A DNA stretch of 64,000 nucleotides from an uncultured bacterium. Lineage in GTDB: Bacteria > Verrucomicrobiota > Lentisphaeria > Victivallales > UBA1829. The notes beneath the pieces were generated by a model, which saw only the letters and a list, made by a program, of their open reading frames with translations, was not told where the DNA came from and made no database searches. Shown here piece after piece: positions 36,415-46,101 of this stretch. The stretch spans positions 57,673 through 121,672 of the forward strand of contig CASFTV010000010.1 in the NCBI GenBank assembly GCA_949297765.1, given 5' to 3'. Positions within the stretch are counted from its first letter, which is position 1; each line of letters begins with the position of its first letter. Position numbers and translations under genes: made by a program.

Positions 36415-38370
36415 TCAGAATTCTACGGGCGGCGCAGGCGACGGTTCCGGTTCGTCCGGTTCGCGGGGAGGCGGCGGTTCCGGCCCGAGCGGATTGCGTG
36501 TCGTATAGGCACACGCCCGCTCACGGGACAATTCCTGAAGCTCCTTTATCATCTCCGCACGGCGCGGATCATCCGGTGACAGTTTCGCCGCTTCCGCGGT
36601 CTTTTCCCGGATCAGATGGTTCAGATGCCGCAGACGGATGATCCGGAGGCAGTCCTTCAGCGTCCGGTGAACGTACCGCTTCGGCAGCGGCCCGGCGGGC
36701 GTTTCCCGCATCAGCAGTTCCGACAGCTCTCCGCTGATCTCCGTTTCCGCGTACCGCTCCAGAATCCGCTGCGGCGCCTCCGACCATTCGTCCAGCATCT
36801 TCGCCTGAATCACATCATCGACCGCCCGGGCATATTCCGAATCGTCCAGCAGCTCCGGCTGGACCTCGCGCGATATGATGTCCGCCGCATACTCATCGGC
36901 AAGGATGCATTCGAGCATCTCGCGGAGCGCGCGGTGATACCGCTCCTCCTCCGGGTCTTTCCGTTCAGGCGGAGTCTTTGATTCCTCCGGTTTGTCCGCA
37001 ATTGCGCGGGTCCGCAGAGCCTCCCGGTTCCTCTTTGCCGCCGTCCGCGACAGTTCGTGCACAAGCGCTCCCTGATTCAGCTTCATCTGTTCCGAAAGCC
37101 AGGTGATGTACGCCGCTTTGGCCGCATCGCTTTCCAGCAGCGAAACAAAACGGAGCATCTGTTCCGCGGTTGCCGCTTTTCCTGCCGGTTCCTCTCCGTT
37201 TTCCTCGTTCAGCCAGGCGAGCGCAAATTCAAAAAAATCGCGGGCGCTGTCGACCGCCTGCTGAATGGCCTCCGGTCCGGAGTTGCGGAGCAGTTCATCG
37301 GGATCTTTCCCCCCGGGAAAACGGACAACCTTCAGCGAGAACCCGAGCGGGAGCGCCAGCTCCGCCGCACGGAAAACCGCTTTTGTCCCCGCGGCGTCCG
37401 AATCGAATGCCAGATACAGTCCGTCTGCATAGCGCTTGAGCATCACGGCCTGTTCCTCGGTGAACGCGGTTCCCTGCGGCGCCACGCTGTTGGCATGTCC
37501 TGCCCGGTGCATCGCGATGACATCAAGCTGTCCTTCGCAGAGAATCGCGAATCCTTTCCGTCCCATTTCCTGCCGAGCCAGATGCAGTGCGTAGAGAATC
37601 CGTCCTTTTTTAAACACCGGGGTCTCGGGGCTGTTGACATATTTCGCCCCTTTGAAATCCTTTTCGATCGTCCGCGCGCTGAATCCGACCACGCGTCCCT
37701 GTTCGTTCCAGATCGGGAACATGAGGCGGTTCCGGAAACGGTCGTACACTTTCGGCGGAGTGTCGTCGGTCCGGATCACGATGCCGGACGCAACCAGCTC
37801 CTCTTCCGTGAATCCTTCCCGCAGCGCATAGCGCAGTCCCGCATCCCACTGATCGACGGAGGCGCCGATCCCGAACCGGAGGATGATCTCCGGCGGCAGC
37901 TCCCGTGTTTTCAGATACTCCGCCACCGGGGACGACGGCGATTCCGTCAGGCGCGCCGCATACCACATCTGCATCTTTTCATGGAGCATGTAGAGCCGCT
38001 CCTTGAAATTGGTCCGCACCTGCGGTTCCCGCTCTTCCGGATGTTCTCCCGAATTCCGGGATCTGCGCGGACTCTCCTCCGGAATGTAGATCTGATATTT
38101 GCGCGCAAGAATCGAGACGGCGTTCGGAAAATCGACATTCTCCCGTTCCATGACGAACGAGATCACGTTCCCGTGTTTCCCGCACCCGAAACAGTGATAC
38201 CACTGCCGCTGCTGGTTGACGACAAACGACGGCGTCTTCTCATTGTGAAACGGACAGCATGCCTTGAAATCGCGTCCCAGTTTTTTCAGGGGGATGTAGG
38301 AGTTGATGACATCCACGATGTCCGCGCGCATGCGGACCTGGTCGATGACTTCCTGCGGAATGCGGCCCAT
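36415..38370 (-). CDS. dnaG: DNA primase
   Basis: DnaG makes RNA primers at the replication fork. The N-terminal CHC2 zinc finger is complete (CPFHNEKTPSF ... WYHCFGCGKHG). The catalytic core (FRNRLMFPIWNEQGRVVGFSAR) and TOPRIM domain (GFAILCEGQLDVIAMHRAGHANSVAPQGTAFT, YLAFDSDAAGTKA) follow. The C-terminal helicase-binding part is divergent and ends in a Pro-rich tail, giving 651 residues. It starts three bases after the stop of the TPR lipoprotein gene, so the two are cotranscribed. No rpoD follows, unlike the E. coli arrangement. Confidence 0.95.
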   Translation of the reverse strand: MGRIPQEVIDQVRMRADIVDVINSYIPLKKLGRDFKACCPFHNEKTPSFVVNQQRQWYHCFGCGKHGNVISFVMERENVDFPNAVSILARKYQIYIPEESPRRSRNSGEHPEEREPQVRTNFKERLYMLHEKMQMWYAARLTESPSSPVAEYLKTRELPPEIILRFGIGASVDQWDAGLRYALREGFTEEELVASGIVIRTDDTPPKVYDRFRNRLMFPIWNEQGRVVGFSARTIEKDFKGAKYVNSPETPVFKKGRILYALHLARQEMGRKGFAILCEGQLDVIAMHRAGHANSVAPQGTAFTEEQAVMLKRYADGLYLAFDSDAAGTKAVFRAAELALPLGFSLKVVRFPGGKDPDELLRNSGPEAIQQAVDSARDFFEFALAWLNEENGEEPAGKAATAEQMLRFVSLLESDAAKAAYITWLSEQMKLNQGALVHELSRTAAKRNREALRTRAIADKPEESKTPPERKDPEEERYHRALREMLECILADEYAADIISREVQPELLDDSEYARAVDDVIQAKMLDEWSEAPQRILERYAETEISGELSELLMRETPAGPLPKRYVHRTLKDCLRIIRLRHLNHLIREKTAEAAKLSPDDPRRAEMIKELQELSRERACAYTTRNPLGPEPPPPREPDEPEPSPAPPVEF

Positions 38371-38373
38371 TTT

Positions 38374-39138
38374 TCAGCGCAGTGCCTGAATCCGTTTCTG
38401 CACCGCTTCCCGGTTTTCCCGCATGGCGGAGTTCTGTTCGGTCATGTTCAGAAAACGGGTGTAGTATTTCCGTGCTTCCGCGCGGTTCCGGAGACAGGTG
38501 TCAAAATAGACCGCAAGATTCAGAAGCAGCGTCGGATTCTCCGGCTGGAGACGGTATGCGTAGATCAGATACTGCGCCGCCTGCGCCGGTTTGTTGTCAA
38601 ATCGGATGAAGTTCATTCCCAGTTCACTCCACGGCGCCGGGTTCTTCGCAAATTTCCTGTTCCGCGCAAGACGGGAATAGTAAATCCGGGCATCCTGCGC
38701 GTTGTTGAGATAGACCGAGGATTGCGCCAGAAGAATCAGCGGATCGGTCGCATCGGGCCGGAGGGTCAGCGCGGCGCGCAGCGGCGCAATGCACGACTCA
38801 AACCGTTTCTTCTCATAATAAAGCCGTCCTTTTGTATATTGCGCAAAATAGTTTGCCTCGTCGATGCTGACCGCCTTGGAGATTTCTCCGAGCGCGGCAT
38901 CCGGATCTCCCGTGTTTTCCAGCGAGAGCGCGTAGAGAATCAGCGCATTGACATTGGAGGGCGCCGCTTTGACTGCCCGGCCTGCAAATTCGCGTGCCGC
39001 CTCCCAGTCTCCGTTCTGGGCCGCGGTCACTCCGCGGTTGAGCAGTTCATCCACCGAGAGCCGTTCTCCCCGGCACGCGGTCAGAAAACAGATCCCGATC
39101 AGAACCATTGCAACATACGCAAACTTTTTCACTGACAT
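38374..39138 (-). CDS. TPR-repeat lipoprotein
   Basis: The N-terminus is a lipoprotein signal (FAYVAMVLIGICFLTAC), followed by repeated TPR-like helix pairs (LLNRGVTAAQNGDWEAAREFAGRAVKAAP; ALGEISKAVSIDEANYFAQYTKGRLYYEKKRFESCIAPLRAALTLRPD). The 254-residue protein is presumably attached to the outer or inner membrane facing the periplasm and acts as a scaffold. It is the promoter-proximal partner of dnaG, a link that probably reflects genome order rather than function. Confidence 0.85.
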   Translation of the reverse strand: MSVKKFAYVAMVLIGICFLTACRGERLSVDELLNRGVTAAQNGDWEAAREFAGRAVKAAPSNVNALILYALSLENTGDPDAALGEISKAVSIDEANYFAQYTKGRLYYEKKRFESCIAPLRAALTLRPDATDPLILLAQSSVYLNNAQDARIYYSRLARNRKFAKNPAPWSELGMNFIRFDNKPAQAAQYLIYAYRLQPENPTLLLNLAVYFDTCLRNRAEARKYYTRFLNMTEQNSAMRENREAVQKRIQALR

Positions 39139-39260
39139 CCTCCATCCTGTTTCATCCGTATTTCCCGATCCGGACGCCGCAATGGTGTTTCACGGGTTCC
39201 GGCGTCCTTTTCTGTCCGATTCTCCGCGCTGCGGGAAAACGGTATTTGCAAAGTCTCGTT

Positions 39261-39289
39261 ATTATAACCTGTCTTCTCTTTTTTTTCAA
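39261..39289 (-). promoter_or_regulatory. Promoter of the TPR-dnaG operon
   Basis: On the minus strand TTGAAA (39284-39289) and a perfect TATAAT (39261-39266) are 17 bases apart. The leader to the ATG is about 120 bases, and the gap contains nothing else recognisable. Confidence 0.6.
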
Positions 39290-39403
39290 TCGGAAGGAGA
39301 AAAAAAACAGAAAAAACCGCTTTCCCGGACTCCTGGAACACCGTTCCCGGTTTTACATCGTTTCCGGGAGGAGAAAAGAGGGGCAGGGGGTCCGTGGATC
39401 TGT

Positions 39404-40240
39404 TCATTCCGCCTGTCGTTTGACAAACAGAAAACGCGGTTTCCCGAAGCAGTCGTTGAGGATCATGGTTTCAGAGAGAAACGGCAGATCCGCGGCGAAT
39501 TCCGCGAGCGGACGGGTCTGTTCGCTTCCCGCTTCAAACATGGCGATCCCTTCCGGTTTGAGATGCTTTTCCAGTCCGAGGAGCGCCTGGCGGATGATTC
39601 CGCTTCCGTCGCCGTCCGCAAACAGCGCAATATCCGGTTCAAAATCCCGGACTTCCCGCTGAAGGTTCGGTTTTTCCGAGCGCGGGATATAGGGCAGGTT
39701 TGCTCCGACTGCGTCGAAACGCATGCCGGCGAACGGCTCGAACAGCGATCCCGCCCGGAATTCGACATGGGAAAATCCGAATGCGGCAAGATTTCTCTCC
39801 GCCCACCGGAGCGCATCCGGAGAAATCTCCGATCCGCAGATTCGGACATCGGGACGGGCGGAGGCAATCGACAGCGCAATCGCTCCGCTGCCGACGCCCA
39901 GTTCACAGAAACTCCCGTCCCGCGGAATCTGCGGACTCAGCGTTTCGACGATTCCCCATGTCTCCGGCCGCGGGATCAGACATCCGGGACCCACCTTCAG
40001 CAGCATTTCTCCGAAATATTCGTCGCCGAGAATGTATTGAAGCGGTTCTCCTTTGACTCTCCGGTCCGCCAGTTCGCGGGCTTTCCGGATCTCCTTTTCT
40101 CCCAGCTCCTCCTCCCGGAACAGGATTTCTGAAACCGGAATTCCCGCAGCCCGGGCGGTCAGCCAGCCGGATTCCTGTGCGGCGTTGTCCGTTTCCGCGA
40201 GGCGTTCCGCGATCTCCCTTCGCAGCTCTTCTGCGTTCAT
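39404..40240 (-). CDS. prmC: Peptide chain release factor N5-glutamine methyltransferase
   Basis: PrmC methylates the GGQ glutamine of release factors. The 278-residue protein has the helical N-domain, KGEPLQYILGDEYFGEMLLKVGPGCLIPRPET (family signature), the SAM site FCELGVGSGAIALSIA, and ANLPYIP in place of the usual NPPY catalytic motif; variants with NLPY occur in this family. It overlaps the DUF2062 gene by four bases (ATGA). prfA, its usual neighbour, is not adjacent. Confidence 0.92.
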   Translation of the reverse strand: MNAEELRREIAERLAETDNAAQESGWLTARAAGIPVSEILFREEELGEKEIRKARELADRRVKGEPLQYILGDEYFGEMLLKVGPGCLIPRPETWGIVETLSPQIPRDGSFCELGVGSGAIALSIASARPDVRICGSEISPDALRWAERNLAAFGFSHVEFRAGSLFEPFAGMRFDAVGANLPYIPRSEKPNLQREVRDFEPDIALFADGDGSGIIRQALLGLEKHLKPEGIAMFEAGSEQTRPLAEFAADLPFLSETMILNDCFGKPRFLFVKRQAE

Positions 40241-40752
40241 GAAGGTGTTCCGCTTTCCCGGAGGAGACGTTTCTTCTCTTTCAGGGAGCGGTAGCGCCGG
40301 ACCAGATGAAGAACGCCGAAATAGGTGATCGGCGTCATGACCACGGTCAGGAGCAGGGCGCCGAGAAAGAAAGAGGCCAGCAGTTCTCCGCCCAGAGAAA
40401 ACAGACTTTCCCAGTCCTGATTTTCAAGCACCTCATTCAGCGCCGATTCGATCTTCGCGTAGCTCAGATGCCCTCCGAGAAGCCGGCTGCCGACATAGCA
40501 CTGCGCCGGATAAATCAGAAAAATGGAAAAATGATTGGTCAGCAGGGTTCCGAGGGTTGCCCCGATCTTGCTCCCTTTCAGGAGAAAGGCGGTCGGGATC
40601 GAGCAGATCAGCTGAAGACCGAATGGAATCAGACATCCGTAAAACATTCCGATTGCCCAGCCGCGGGCAATGTATTCCGGTGAGGCTTTCTCCTTCAGGA
40701 TTTTGGAATAGACGGAGACATATTTTTGTCTGGCCCATTTCTTCAGCGTCAT
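40237..40752 (-). CDS. DUF2062-domain membrane protein
   Basis: This 171-residue protein matches DUF2062 (SPEYIARGWAIGMFYGCLIPFGLQLICSIPTAFLLKGSKIGATLGTLLTNHF), with three hydrophobic segments and a basic C-terminus. Family members sit in the inner membrane; function is unknown, and some are fused to glycosyltransferases. It is translationally coupled to prmC. Confidence 0.82.
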   Translation of the reverse strand: MTLKKWARQKYVSVYSKILKEKASPEYIARGWAIGMFYGCLIPFGLQLICSIPTAFLLKGSKIGATLGTLLTNHFSIFLIYPAQCYVGSRLLGGHLSYAKIESALNEVLENQDWESLFSLGGELLASFFLGALLLTVVMTPITYFGVLHLVRRYRSLKEKKRLLRESGTPS

Positions 40753-40822
40753 ATCATTCCTCGTTCAGCGTTTTTCTGTCCGGGTTTACGGGAAAATAGC
40801 ATGCTTTTCCGCGGAATGCAAG

Positions 40823-41341
40823 TCACGAAGCGGGTTCTTCTGTCAAATTTATGCCGAAAACGTAGTCGTCCATGAAGAATCCGTTTCCGATGGGGTTCTT
40901 TTCCTCCCGGATCAGACGGAATCCGTTGCGCCGGTATGCCCGGATGGCCCTGGCATTCTGTTTGTTCACGTTCAAATGCAGTTCCTTCGCTCCGAGAGCT
41001 TTGGCCGCTTCCTTTGCCCGGCAGAGCATCCGGGATCCGATTCCTTTCCCGTGAAGCGCGGGCGAAAGATACAGTTTGTGAAGTTTCATTTCCCCGTTTC
41101 CGCAGGGGCCGTAGGAGAGAAAACCGACCGGAACACCGTTGTCCTTCACCAGTTCGAACACGATTCCTTCTTTCCGTTCCCGGTCCACGACGGCGGGCGC
41201 GTACATCATGTCGATCATATACTCAATCTGTTCCGGGGAGAGAATCTCCTCGTAGGTGGGGCCCCAGATCCTGCGGGCCAGGTCAAGAATCACCGGATAC
41301 TCTTCCGGCGATGTGACAGGGTCAAAAACAATGGAATCCAT
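40823..41341 (-). CDS. GNAT-family N-acetyltransferase
   Basis: This 172-residue protein has the acetyl-CoA-binding motif A (LHKLYLSPALHGKGIGSRMLCRAKEAAKALG, with the HGKGIG pyrophosphate loop) and motif B (LHLNVNKQNARAIRAYRRNGFRLI). Its substrate may be a small molecule or a protein N-terminus. It lies alone between ruvB and DUF2062-prmC, and its upstream AAAGGCAG is a fair ribosome-binding site. Confidence 0.88.
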   Translation of the reverse strand: MDSIVFDPVTSPEEYPVILDLARRIWGPTYEEILSPEQIEYMIDMMYAPAVVDRERKEGIVFELVKDNGVPVGFLSYGPCGNGEMKLHKLYLSPALHGKGIGSRMLCRAKEAAKALGAKELHLNVNKQNARAIRAYRRNGFRLIREEKNPIGNGFFMDDYVFGINLTEEPAS

Positions 41342-41392
41342 TTTTATCTGCCTTTCGTTTTTCTATGAATGAAATAAAACGGGAAAACACGT

Positions 41393-42457
41393 TCAGAAAG
41401 GAAGTTCATCCTGTTCATCGGCGAGGGAGCGGAGTCCGCGCCGGAGTCCGTTCCGGAAAACGGGCGGCTTGAGTCCGAACAGCGTCCAGGATTTTTCCGA
41501 TACAATCCTTCCCTGCGGCGTCCGCATCATGTAGCCTTCCTGAATAAGGTACGGTTCGTAGACATCCTCGATCGTATCCGCCTCTTCCCCGACCGCGACG
41601 GAGAGTGAATTCAAACCGACCGGTCCTCCTTTGAAGTTCACCATAATCATTTCCAGGATCCGCTTGTCCATTTCGTCGAGTCCGCTGTCGTCGATGTCGA
41701 GCATCGTGAGGGCGGCCGCGGCGAGTTCCCGGTTGATCGTTCCGCTTCCCCGGACCTGAGCGTAATCGCGGGTCCAGCGCAGAAGATTGTTGGCAATCCG
41801 CGGAGTTCCCCGGCTCCGGCGGGCGATCTCGAACGCGCCCTCCGGATCAATCGACACATGCAGGATCCCGGCGGACCGCAGCACAATGTCGCGCAGTTCC
41901 TCCGGACTGTAGTAGTCGAGCCGCAGCGACAGTTCGAAGCGGGAGCGGAGCGGCGCGGAGAGCAGTCCCTGCCGCGTGGTCGCCCCGATCAGCGTGAACT
42001 CCGGAATGGTCAGCCGGACCGATCTTGCTCCCGGCCCCTGATCAATCATGATGTCGATGAAAAAATCCTCCATCGCGCTGTACAGATACTCTTCGACGGC
42101 GGTGTTCAGGCGGTGGATCTCGTCGATGAAGAGAATATCCCCTTTTTCCAGCGACGTGAGCAGTCCGGCCAGATCCCCCGGCTTTTCGATCACCGGTCCG
42201 CTGGAGGTCTTGATGTTCGCCCCCTTTTCGTTTGCGATGATGTAGGCCAGAGTGGTTTTCCCGAGTCCCGGCGGTCCGCTGAGCAGAAGATGCCCGAGCG
42301 GCTCCGAACGGTTCCGGGCGGCGGAAACATAGATTTCCAGCCTGTCCTTGGTCTTGGTCTGGCCGGGAAACGAGCTGAAGGTCTGCGGTCGGAGAGTGCT
42401 TTCCGCTTCCGCATCTTTCCTGTTCAGCGTGGAAGTGATGAATCTTTCGTGTTCCAT
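41393..42457 (-). CDS. ruvB: Holliday junction branch migration DNA helicase RuvB
   Basis: This AAA+ motor drives RuvA-bound Holliday junctions. The 354-residue protein has Walker [10 protein letters not shown], Walker [27 protein letters not shown], sensor 1 [29 protein letters not shown] and the winged-helix end ([40 protein letters not shown]). ruvA and ruvC are not adjacent. It has its own promoter and is divergent from tkt. Confidence 0.96.
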   Translation of the reverse strand: MEHERFITSTLNRKDAEAESTLRPQTFSSFPGQTKTKDRLEIYVSAARNRSEPLGHLLLSGPPGLGKTTLAYIIANEKGANIKTSSGPVIEKPGDLAGLLTSLEKGDILFIDEIHRLNTAVEEYLYSAMEDFFIDIMIDQGPGARSVRLTIPEFTLIGATTRQGLLSAPLRSRFELSLRLDYYSPEELRDIVLRSAGILHVSIDPEGAFEIARRSRGTPRIANNLLRWTRDYAQVRGSGTINRELAAAALTMLDIDDSGLDEMDKRILEMIMVNFKGGPVGLNSLSVAVGEEADTIEDVYEPYLIQEGYMMRTPQGRIVSEKSWTLFGLKPPVFRNGLRRGLRSLADEQDELPF

Positions 42458-42499
42458 GCGCTTTAAATCCTGGTTTTTCGATGTATATTACATAATGGG

Positions 42500-42527
42500 A
42501 TTATACCTTGTTTTTGTAAAATTTCAA
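42500..42527 (-). promoter_or_regulatory. ruvB promoter
   Basis: On the minus strand TTGAAA (42522-42527) and TATAAT (42500-42505) are 16 bases apart, 42 bases before the start codon. Confidence 0.6.
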
Positions 42528-42555
42528 ACGAAAATACAACTTTTAAGGAGTGAAA

Positions 42556-44547
42556 ATGTCAGACTTGCAATCTCTCAAGCTCGCGGCGGATACCGTGAGA
42601 CTGCTTTCCGCGGACGGCGTTCAGAAGGCAAAATCCGGACATCCGGGCATGCCGATGGGAATGGCGGATCTCGCGTTCATCCTCTGGTACAGATTCCTCC
42701 GCCACAATCCGAAAAATCCGGAATGGCTCGGCCGCGACCGTTTTGTCCTTTCCGCCGGACACGGCTCCATGCTGATCTACAGTCTGCTTCATCTCTTCGG
42801 ATACGGCCTGACCATGGAGGATCTCCAGAACTTCCGCCAGTGGGGAAGCCTCACTCCGGGACATCCCGAATATGGACACACCAAAGGGGTTGAAGTCACC
42901 ACCGGTCCTCTGGGAACCGGCTTTGCTTCCGCGGTCGGAATGGCCGTCGCCGCCCGGCACTTCGCCGCGGTCACCGGACTCGACCAGACCGGACTGCTCA
43001 ACGGAAAAATCTATGTCATCGCCGGCGACGGATGCATGATGGAAGGCATCACGCATGAGGCCGCATCGTTCGCCGGACATCTCCGGCTCGACAACCTCGT
43101 CGTTTTCTATGACGACAACAACATCAGCATCGAAGGTTCCACGGGTCTCGCATTCACCGAAAAGGTCACCGACCGCTTCAAGGCCTACGGATGGCGCGTG
43201 CTGGAAATCTCCGACGCCAACGACGCCGCACAGGTCCTCAAAGGCCTTGAAGATGTCCGCATTTCCGACGGCCGTCCCACTCTTGTCGACTGCCGTACCG
43301 TGATCGGTTTCGGTTCTCCTTCGAAGGCCGGTTCCGCCAAATCGCACGGAGAGCCGCTCGGCGTCGACGATCTGGCCGCGACGAAAACGGCTCTCGGCTT
43401 CCCCCCCGACTCTTTCTACATCCCCGCCGAAGTGCGTGAAATGGTCGATGCCCGCGTCGCCGAACTTGAAGCGGATGCCGCCGAGTGGGATGCCGCATTC
43501 CAGAAATTCATCGAAGCGAATCCCGAAAAGGCTTCTCTGATTTCCGATCTGCTTTCCCGGAAGGTCCCGGAGAACATTCTGGAAAGCCTGCTTGCGGCCG
43601 TCCCGGCGGACAAGCCCGCGGCGACCCGCGCTTCCAGCGGAGCGGTTCTCCAGAAGGCCGCCGAACTGGTCCCCGCTCTCTGCGGCGGCGCGGCCGATCT
43701 TGCCCCCTCCACCAAAACCGAAGTCAAGAACGGCGGCGATTTCTCCGCGGACAACTATGCGGGACGCAATCTCCATTTCGGCGTCCGCGAGCTTGCCATG
43801 AGCGTGATTGCCAATGGGATGTCCGTATATGGAGGGCATATTCCCTATACGTCCACATTCTTTGTCTTTTCCGACTTCATGAAACCGGGCATCCGTCTCG
43901 CCGCGCTTCAGAAGATCCGTTCGATCTACGTTTTCACGCACGACTCCTTCTATGTCGGCGAGGATGGTCCGACCCATCAGCCGGTCGAGCAGCTCGTGAT
44001 GCTCCGCTCCATCCCCGGAATGACGGTGATCCGTCCGGCGGAGGCGCATGAAGTCGCTCATGCCTGGGCGTATGCGCTCCAGTCGAAAACACCGGTCGCC
44101 CTGGTGCTGACCCGTCAGGATCTTGCTCCCTTCGACGCGGCGTCCGCCGCAAAAATTGATCTGAAGAAGGGTGCCTACGTCCTTTCCGAGGATCCCGCGT
44201 ACGATACTATTCTGATCGCGACCGGGTCCGAAGTCGGAACCGCGCTCGGCGCCGCCCATATCCTCCGGGAAAAGGGATGGCGGATTCGTGTGGTTTCGAT
44301 GCCTTCGCGTGAAATTTTCTTCGCGCAGGATTCCGCGGTCCGCGATGCCATTCTCCCGCCCGCCTGTGAAAAACGGGTCACGATCGAAGCGGCGTCCACG
44401 TTCGGATGGGAGAGGTTCGCCGGGGACAAGGGGCTCTGCATCGGGCTGGATCATTTCGGCTCTTCCGCTCCCTACAAGGTCCTTGCGGAGAAGTTCGGAT
44501 TCACGCCGGAAGCCGTCGCCGATAAAATCAGCCGCCACTTTGCATGA
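42556..44547 (+). CDS. tkt: Transketolase
   Basis: This thiamine-diphosphate enzyme of the pentose phosphate pathway is 663 residues. It shows KSGHPGMPMGMADLAFILW, FVLSAGHGSMLIYSLLHLFGY, GPLGTGFASAVGMA, the ThDP motif GDGCMMEGITHEAASFAG ... DDNNIS, and HDSFYVGEDGPTHQPVEQL. Start 42556 (MSDLQSLKL) is chosen because AAGGAG (42545-42550) is five bases upstream; a GTG six bases earlier falls on that site. It stands alone, followed by a terminator. Confidence 0.96.
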   Translation: MSDLQSLKLAADTVRLLSADGVQKAKSGHPGMPMGMADLAFILWYRFLRHNPKNPEWLGRDRFVLSAGHGSMLIYSLLHLFGYGLTMEDLQNFRQWGSLTPGHPEYGHTKGVEVTTGPLGTGFASAVGMAVAARHFAAVTGLDQTGLLNGKIYVIAGDGCMMEGITHEAASFAGHLRLDNLVVFYDDNNISIEGSTGLAFTEKVTDRFKAYGWRVLEISDANDAAQVLKGLEDVRISDGRPTLVDCRTVIGFGSPSKAGSAKSHGEPLGVDDLAATKTALGFPPDSFYIPAEVREMVDARVAELEADAAEWDAAFQKFIEANPEKASLISDLLSRKVPENILESLLAAVPADKPAATRASSGAVLQKAAELVPALCGGAADLAPSTKTEVKNGGDFSADNYAGRNLHFGVRELAMSVIANGMSVYGGHIPYTSTFFVFSDFMKPGIRLAALQKIRSIYVFTHDSFYVGEDGPTHQPVEQLVMLRSIPGMTVIRPAEAHEVAHAWAYALQSKTPVALVLTRQDLAPFDAASAAKIDLKKGAYVLSEDPAYDTILIATGSEVGTALGAAHILREKGWRIRVVSMPSREIFFAQDSAVRDAILPPACEKRVTIEAASTFGWERFAGDKGLCIGLDHFGSSAPYKVLAEKFGFTPEAVADKISRHFA

Positions 44548-44577
44548 ACTCCGGCGCTCCGCTGATTCCATGGAAAC

Positions 44578-44602
44578 AAAGGCCGTCCGCAAGACGGCCT
44601 TT
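44578..44602. terminator. Terminator between tkt and the convergent acetyltransferase gene
   Basis: Ten-base arms AAAGGCCGTC (44578-44587) and GACGGCCTTT (44593-44602) enclose CGCAA; T-rich sequence follows on the plus strand. Confidence 0.75.
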
Positions 44603-44628
44603 TCCTTTTCCGGGGGAGAGGGAGAGAA

Positions 44629-45123
44629 TCAGATCTGCCAGCGCAGTTCCAGACACTCCCAGTGAATTCCGTAGGAGAAGACTTCGCCGCGTTTTTCCGC
44701 TCCGGCTTTCCGGTAGAGCGCAAGCGCGGGAAGATTGGTTTCCGCGGCGAGGATGCGCATGCCGTCGTATCCTTTCCGGCCGGCCTCTTCGGTCAGACAG
44801 CGCAGAAAGCGGCGGCCGATGCCCCGTCCCTGAAGGCGGCGGGCGACACCGAAGCGCATGAGATCGCAGGGATGTTTCATTCCGTCCGACCAGAAGGAAT
44901 ATGCGTCGTGTTCCTTCCAGCGGCGGATCGCGGCGGCCGCGACCACGTCCGCTCCTTCGCAGAGACAGCAGAGCGCCTCCGCCGCAAGATCGTCCGCGAT
45001 ATGCTCCCGTCCCGGATAGGTCTCGTCCCAGGCGCAGTACGGGGTCCCCGCCAGCGACCGGTAGAGAGAGTACACCGCATCGGCGTCTTCCGGACGCGCC
45101 GGGCGGAAAATCAAATCATCCAT
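44629..45123 (-). CDS. GNAT-family N-acetyltransferase
   Basis: The 164-residue protein has GNAT motif A in the form LMRFGVARRLQGRGIGRRFLRCLTEEAGRKGYDGMRILAAETNLPALALYRKAGAEKRGEVFSY. It opens with LIFRPARPEDADAVYSLYRSLAGTPYCAWDETYPG, a form seen in uncharacterised GNATs. GAGGAG precedes the ATG. Substrate unknown; it appears to be the last gene after the TauE transporter, separated by 48 bases. Confidence 0.87.
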   Translation of the reverse strand: MDDLIFRPARPEDADAVYSLYRSLAGTPYCAWDETYPGREHIADDLAAEALCCLCEGADVVAAAAIRRWKEHDAYSFWSDGMKHPCDLMRFGVARRLQGRGIGRRFLRCLTEEAGRKGYDGMRILAAETNLPALALYRKAGAEKRGEVFSYGIHWECLELRWQI

Positions 45124-45171
45124 CCGCTCCTCTTTCTGTTTCCGGTAAGATATCGCCCGAATTCCCGGTTT

Positions 45172-46092
45172 TCAATGGACTTTCGGATGTTTTTGCGCAT
45201 AGAGCGAGAAGAGCGCCAGATAGAGGGCCAGAAGAATGGCGATCACCAGCATCAGACAGCGGCTGAGGTTGATCCAGCCGAGAATGCTGAAGAGCGTGTT
45301 GACCGGAACGGTCGCCGCGATGATGGCGAAACTCTTGTGAATGTGCTGGGCGTATCCCGCATCATAGACGATCCGGTGCAGTTTCGCCCCGAGCGGGAAC
45401 CCGAAGATTCCTCCGAGCGCGACCAGCATGGAAAGTCCGAAGATTTTCAGTTCAAATCCGTTTGGCGCAATCAGATAGGTGATTCCCCCCGTGACCGTGG
45501 TTACAAGAACGATCAGACGGACGATCCGGCTGGTGTAGTATTCCGGAATCCGGAATCCCGACGTCAGCAGGGGACGCACGAAAATCCCTCCGCCGAGTCC
45601 GAGCATGGAGGAGACGATTCCGGTTGCAACGCCGGTTCCGAACGCGATTCGCGATTTTCCCGGCGTGATTTCCGGCATCTTGTCCGTGTAGCAGGCGGTC
45701 CGGCTCAGCGCGGTCTGGACGACGATGAACGTGATGAAAAAGATCAGCATCCACTGGATCGGACGCGCCGAACCGAAAATGCGGATCAGTTCGGTATTGA
45801 GACTTTTTCCGAGCAGGGAGGTCAGCATGGCGCCGAGTCCGAGCGGAAGCGCGAGCGAGCGCCCCGGCTCTCCGCGTTTCCATCCGATCTCCGGCGCCTG
45901 TTTCGATACGGTCAGAATCGTGGACGGCACCATCTGCAGCAGTCCGATCCCGACCGCTTCAAACGGCGTCATTCCGAAGATCAGCATTGTCGGCACCACG
46001 ATCCATCCGCAGCCCACTCCCCAGTAGCCCCCGGACATCATTCCGAGAAAGCCGACAATCGGCGCAGCAATGTAAAACAGGAGATGTTCCAT
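45172..46092 (-). CDS. TauE/SafE-family membrane transporter
   Basis: The 306-residue protein has about eight hydrophobic helices and the family's two repeats (GFLGMMSGGYWGVGCGWIVVPTMLIFGMTPFEAVGIGLLQM and GVATGIVSSMLGLGGGIFVRPLL). These proteins export or take up sulfite, sulfoacetate or related anions; the substrate here is not evident. It follows the serine hydrolase gene after nine bases, so the two are probably one operon. Confidence 0.88.
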   Translation of the reverse strand: MEHLLFYIAAPIVGFLGMMSGGYWGVGCGWIVVPTMLIFGMTPFEAVGIGLLQMVPSTILTVSKQAPEIGWKRGEPGRSLALPLGLGAMLTSLLGKSLNTELIRIFGSARPIQWMLIFFITFIVVQTALSRTACYTDKMPEITPGKSRIAFGTGVATGIVSSMLGLGGGIFVRPLLTSGFRIPEYYTSRIVRLIVLVTTVTGGITYLIAPNGFELKIFGLSMLVALGGIFGFPLGAKLHRIVYDAGYAQHIHKSFAIIAATVPVNTLFSILGWINLSRCLMLVIAILLALYLALFSLYAQKHPKVH

Positions 46093-46101
46093 TTTCCCTC
46101 T

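Noticed and set aside
37057..39135. 692-codon frame opposite dnaG and the TPR gene
   Set aside because: It is a shadow of two recognised genes on the other strand.
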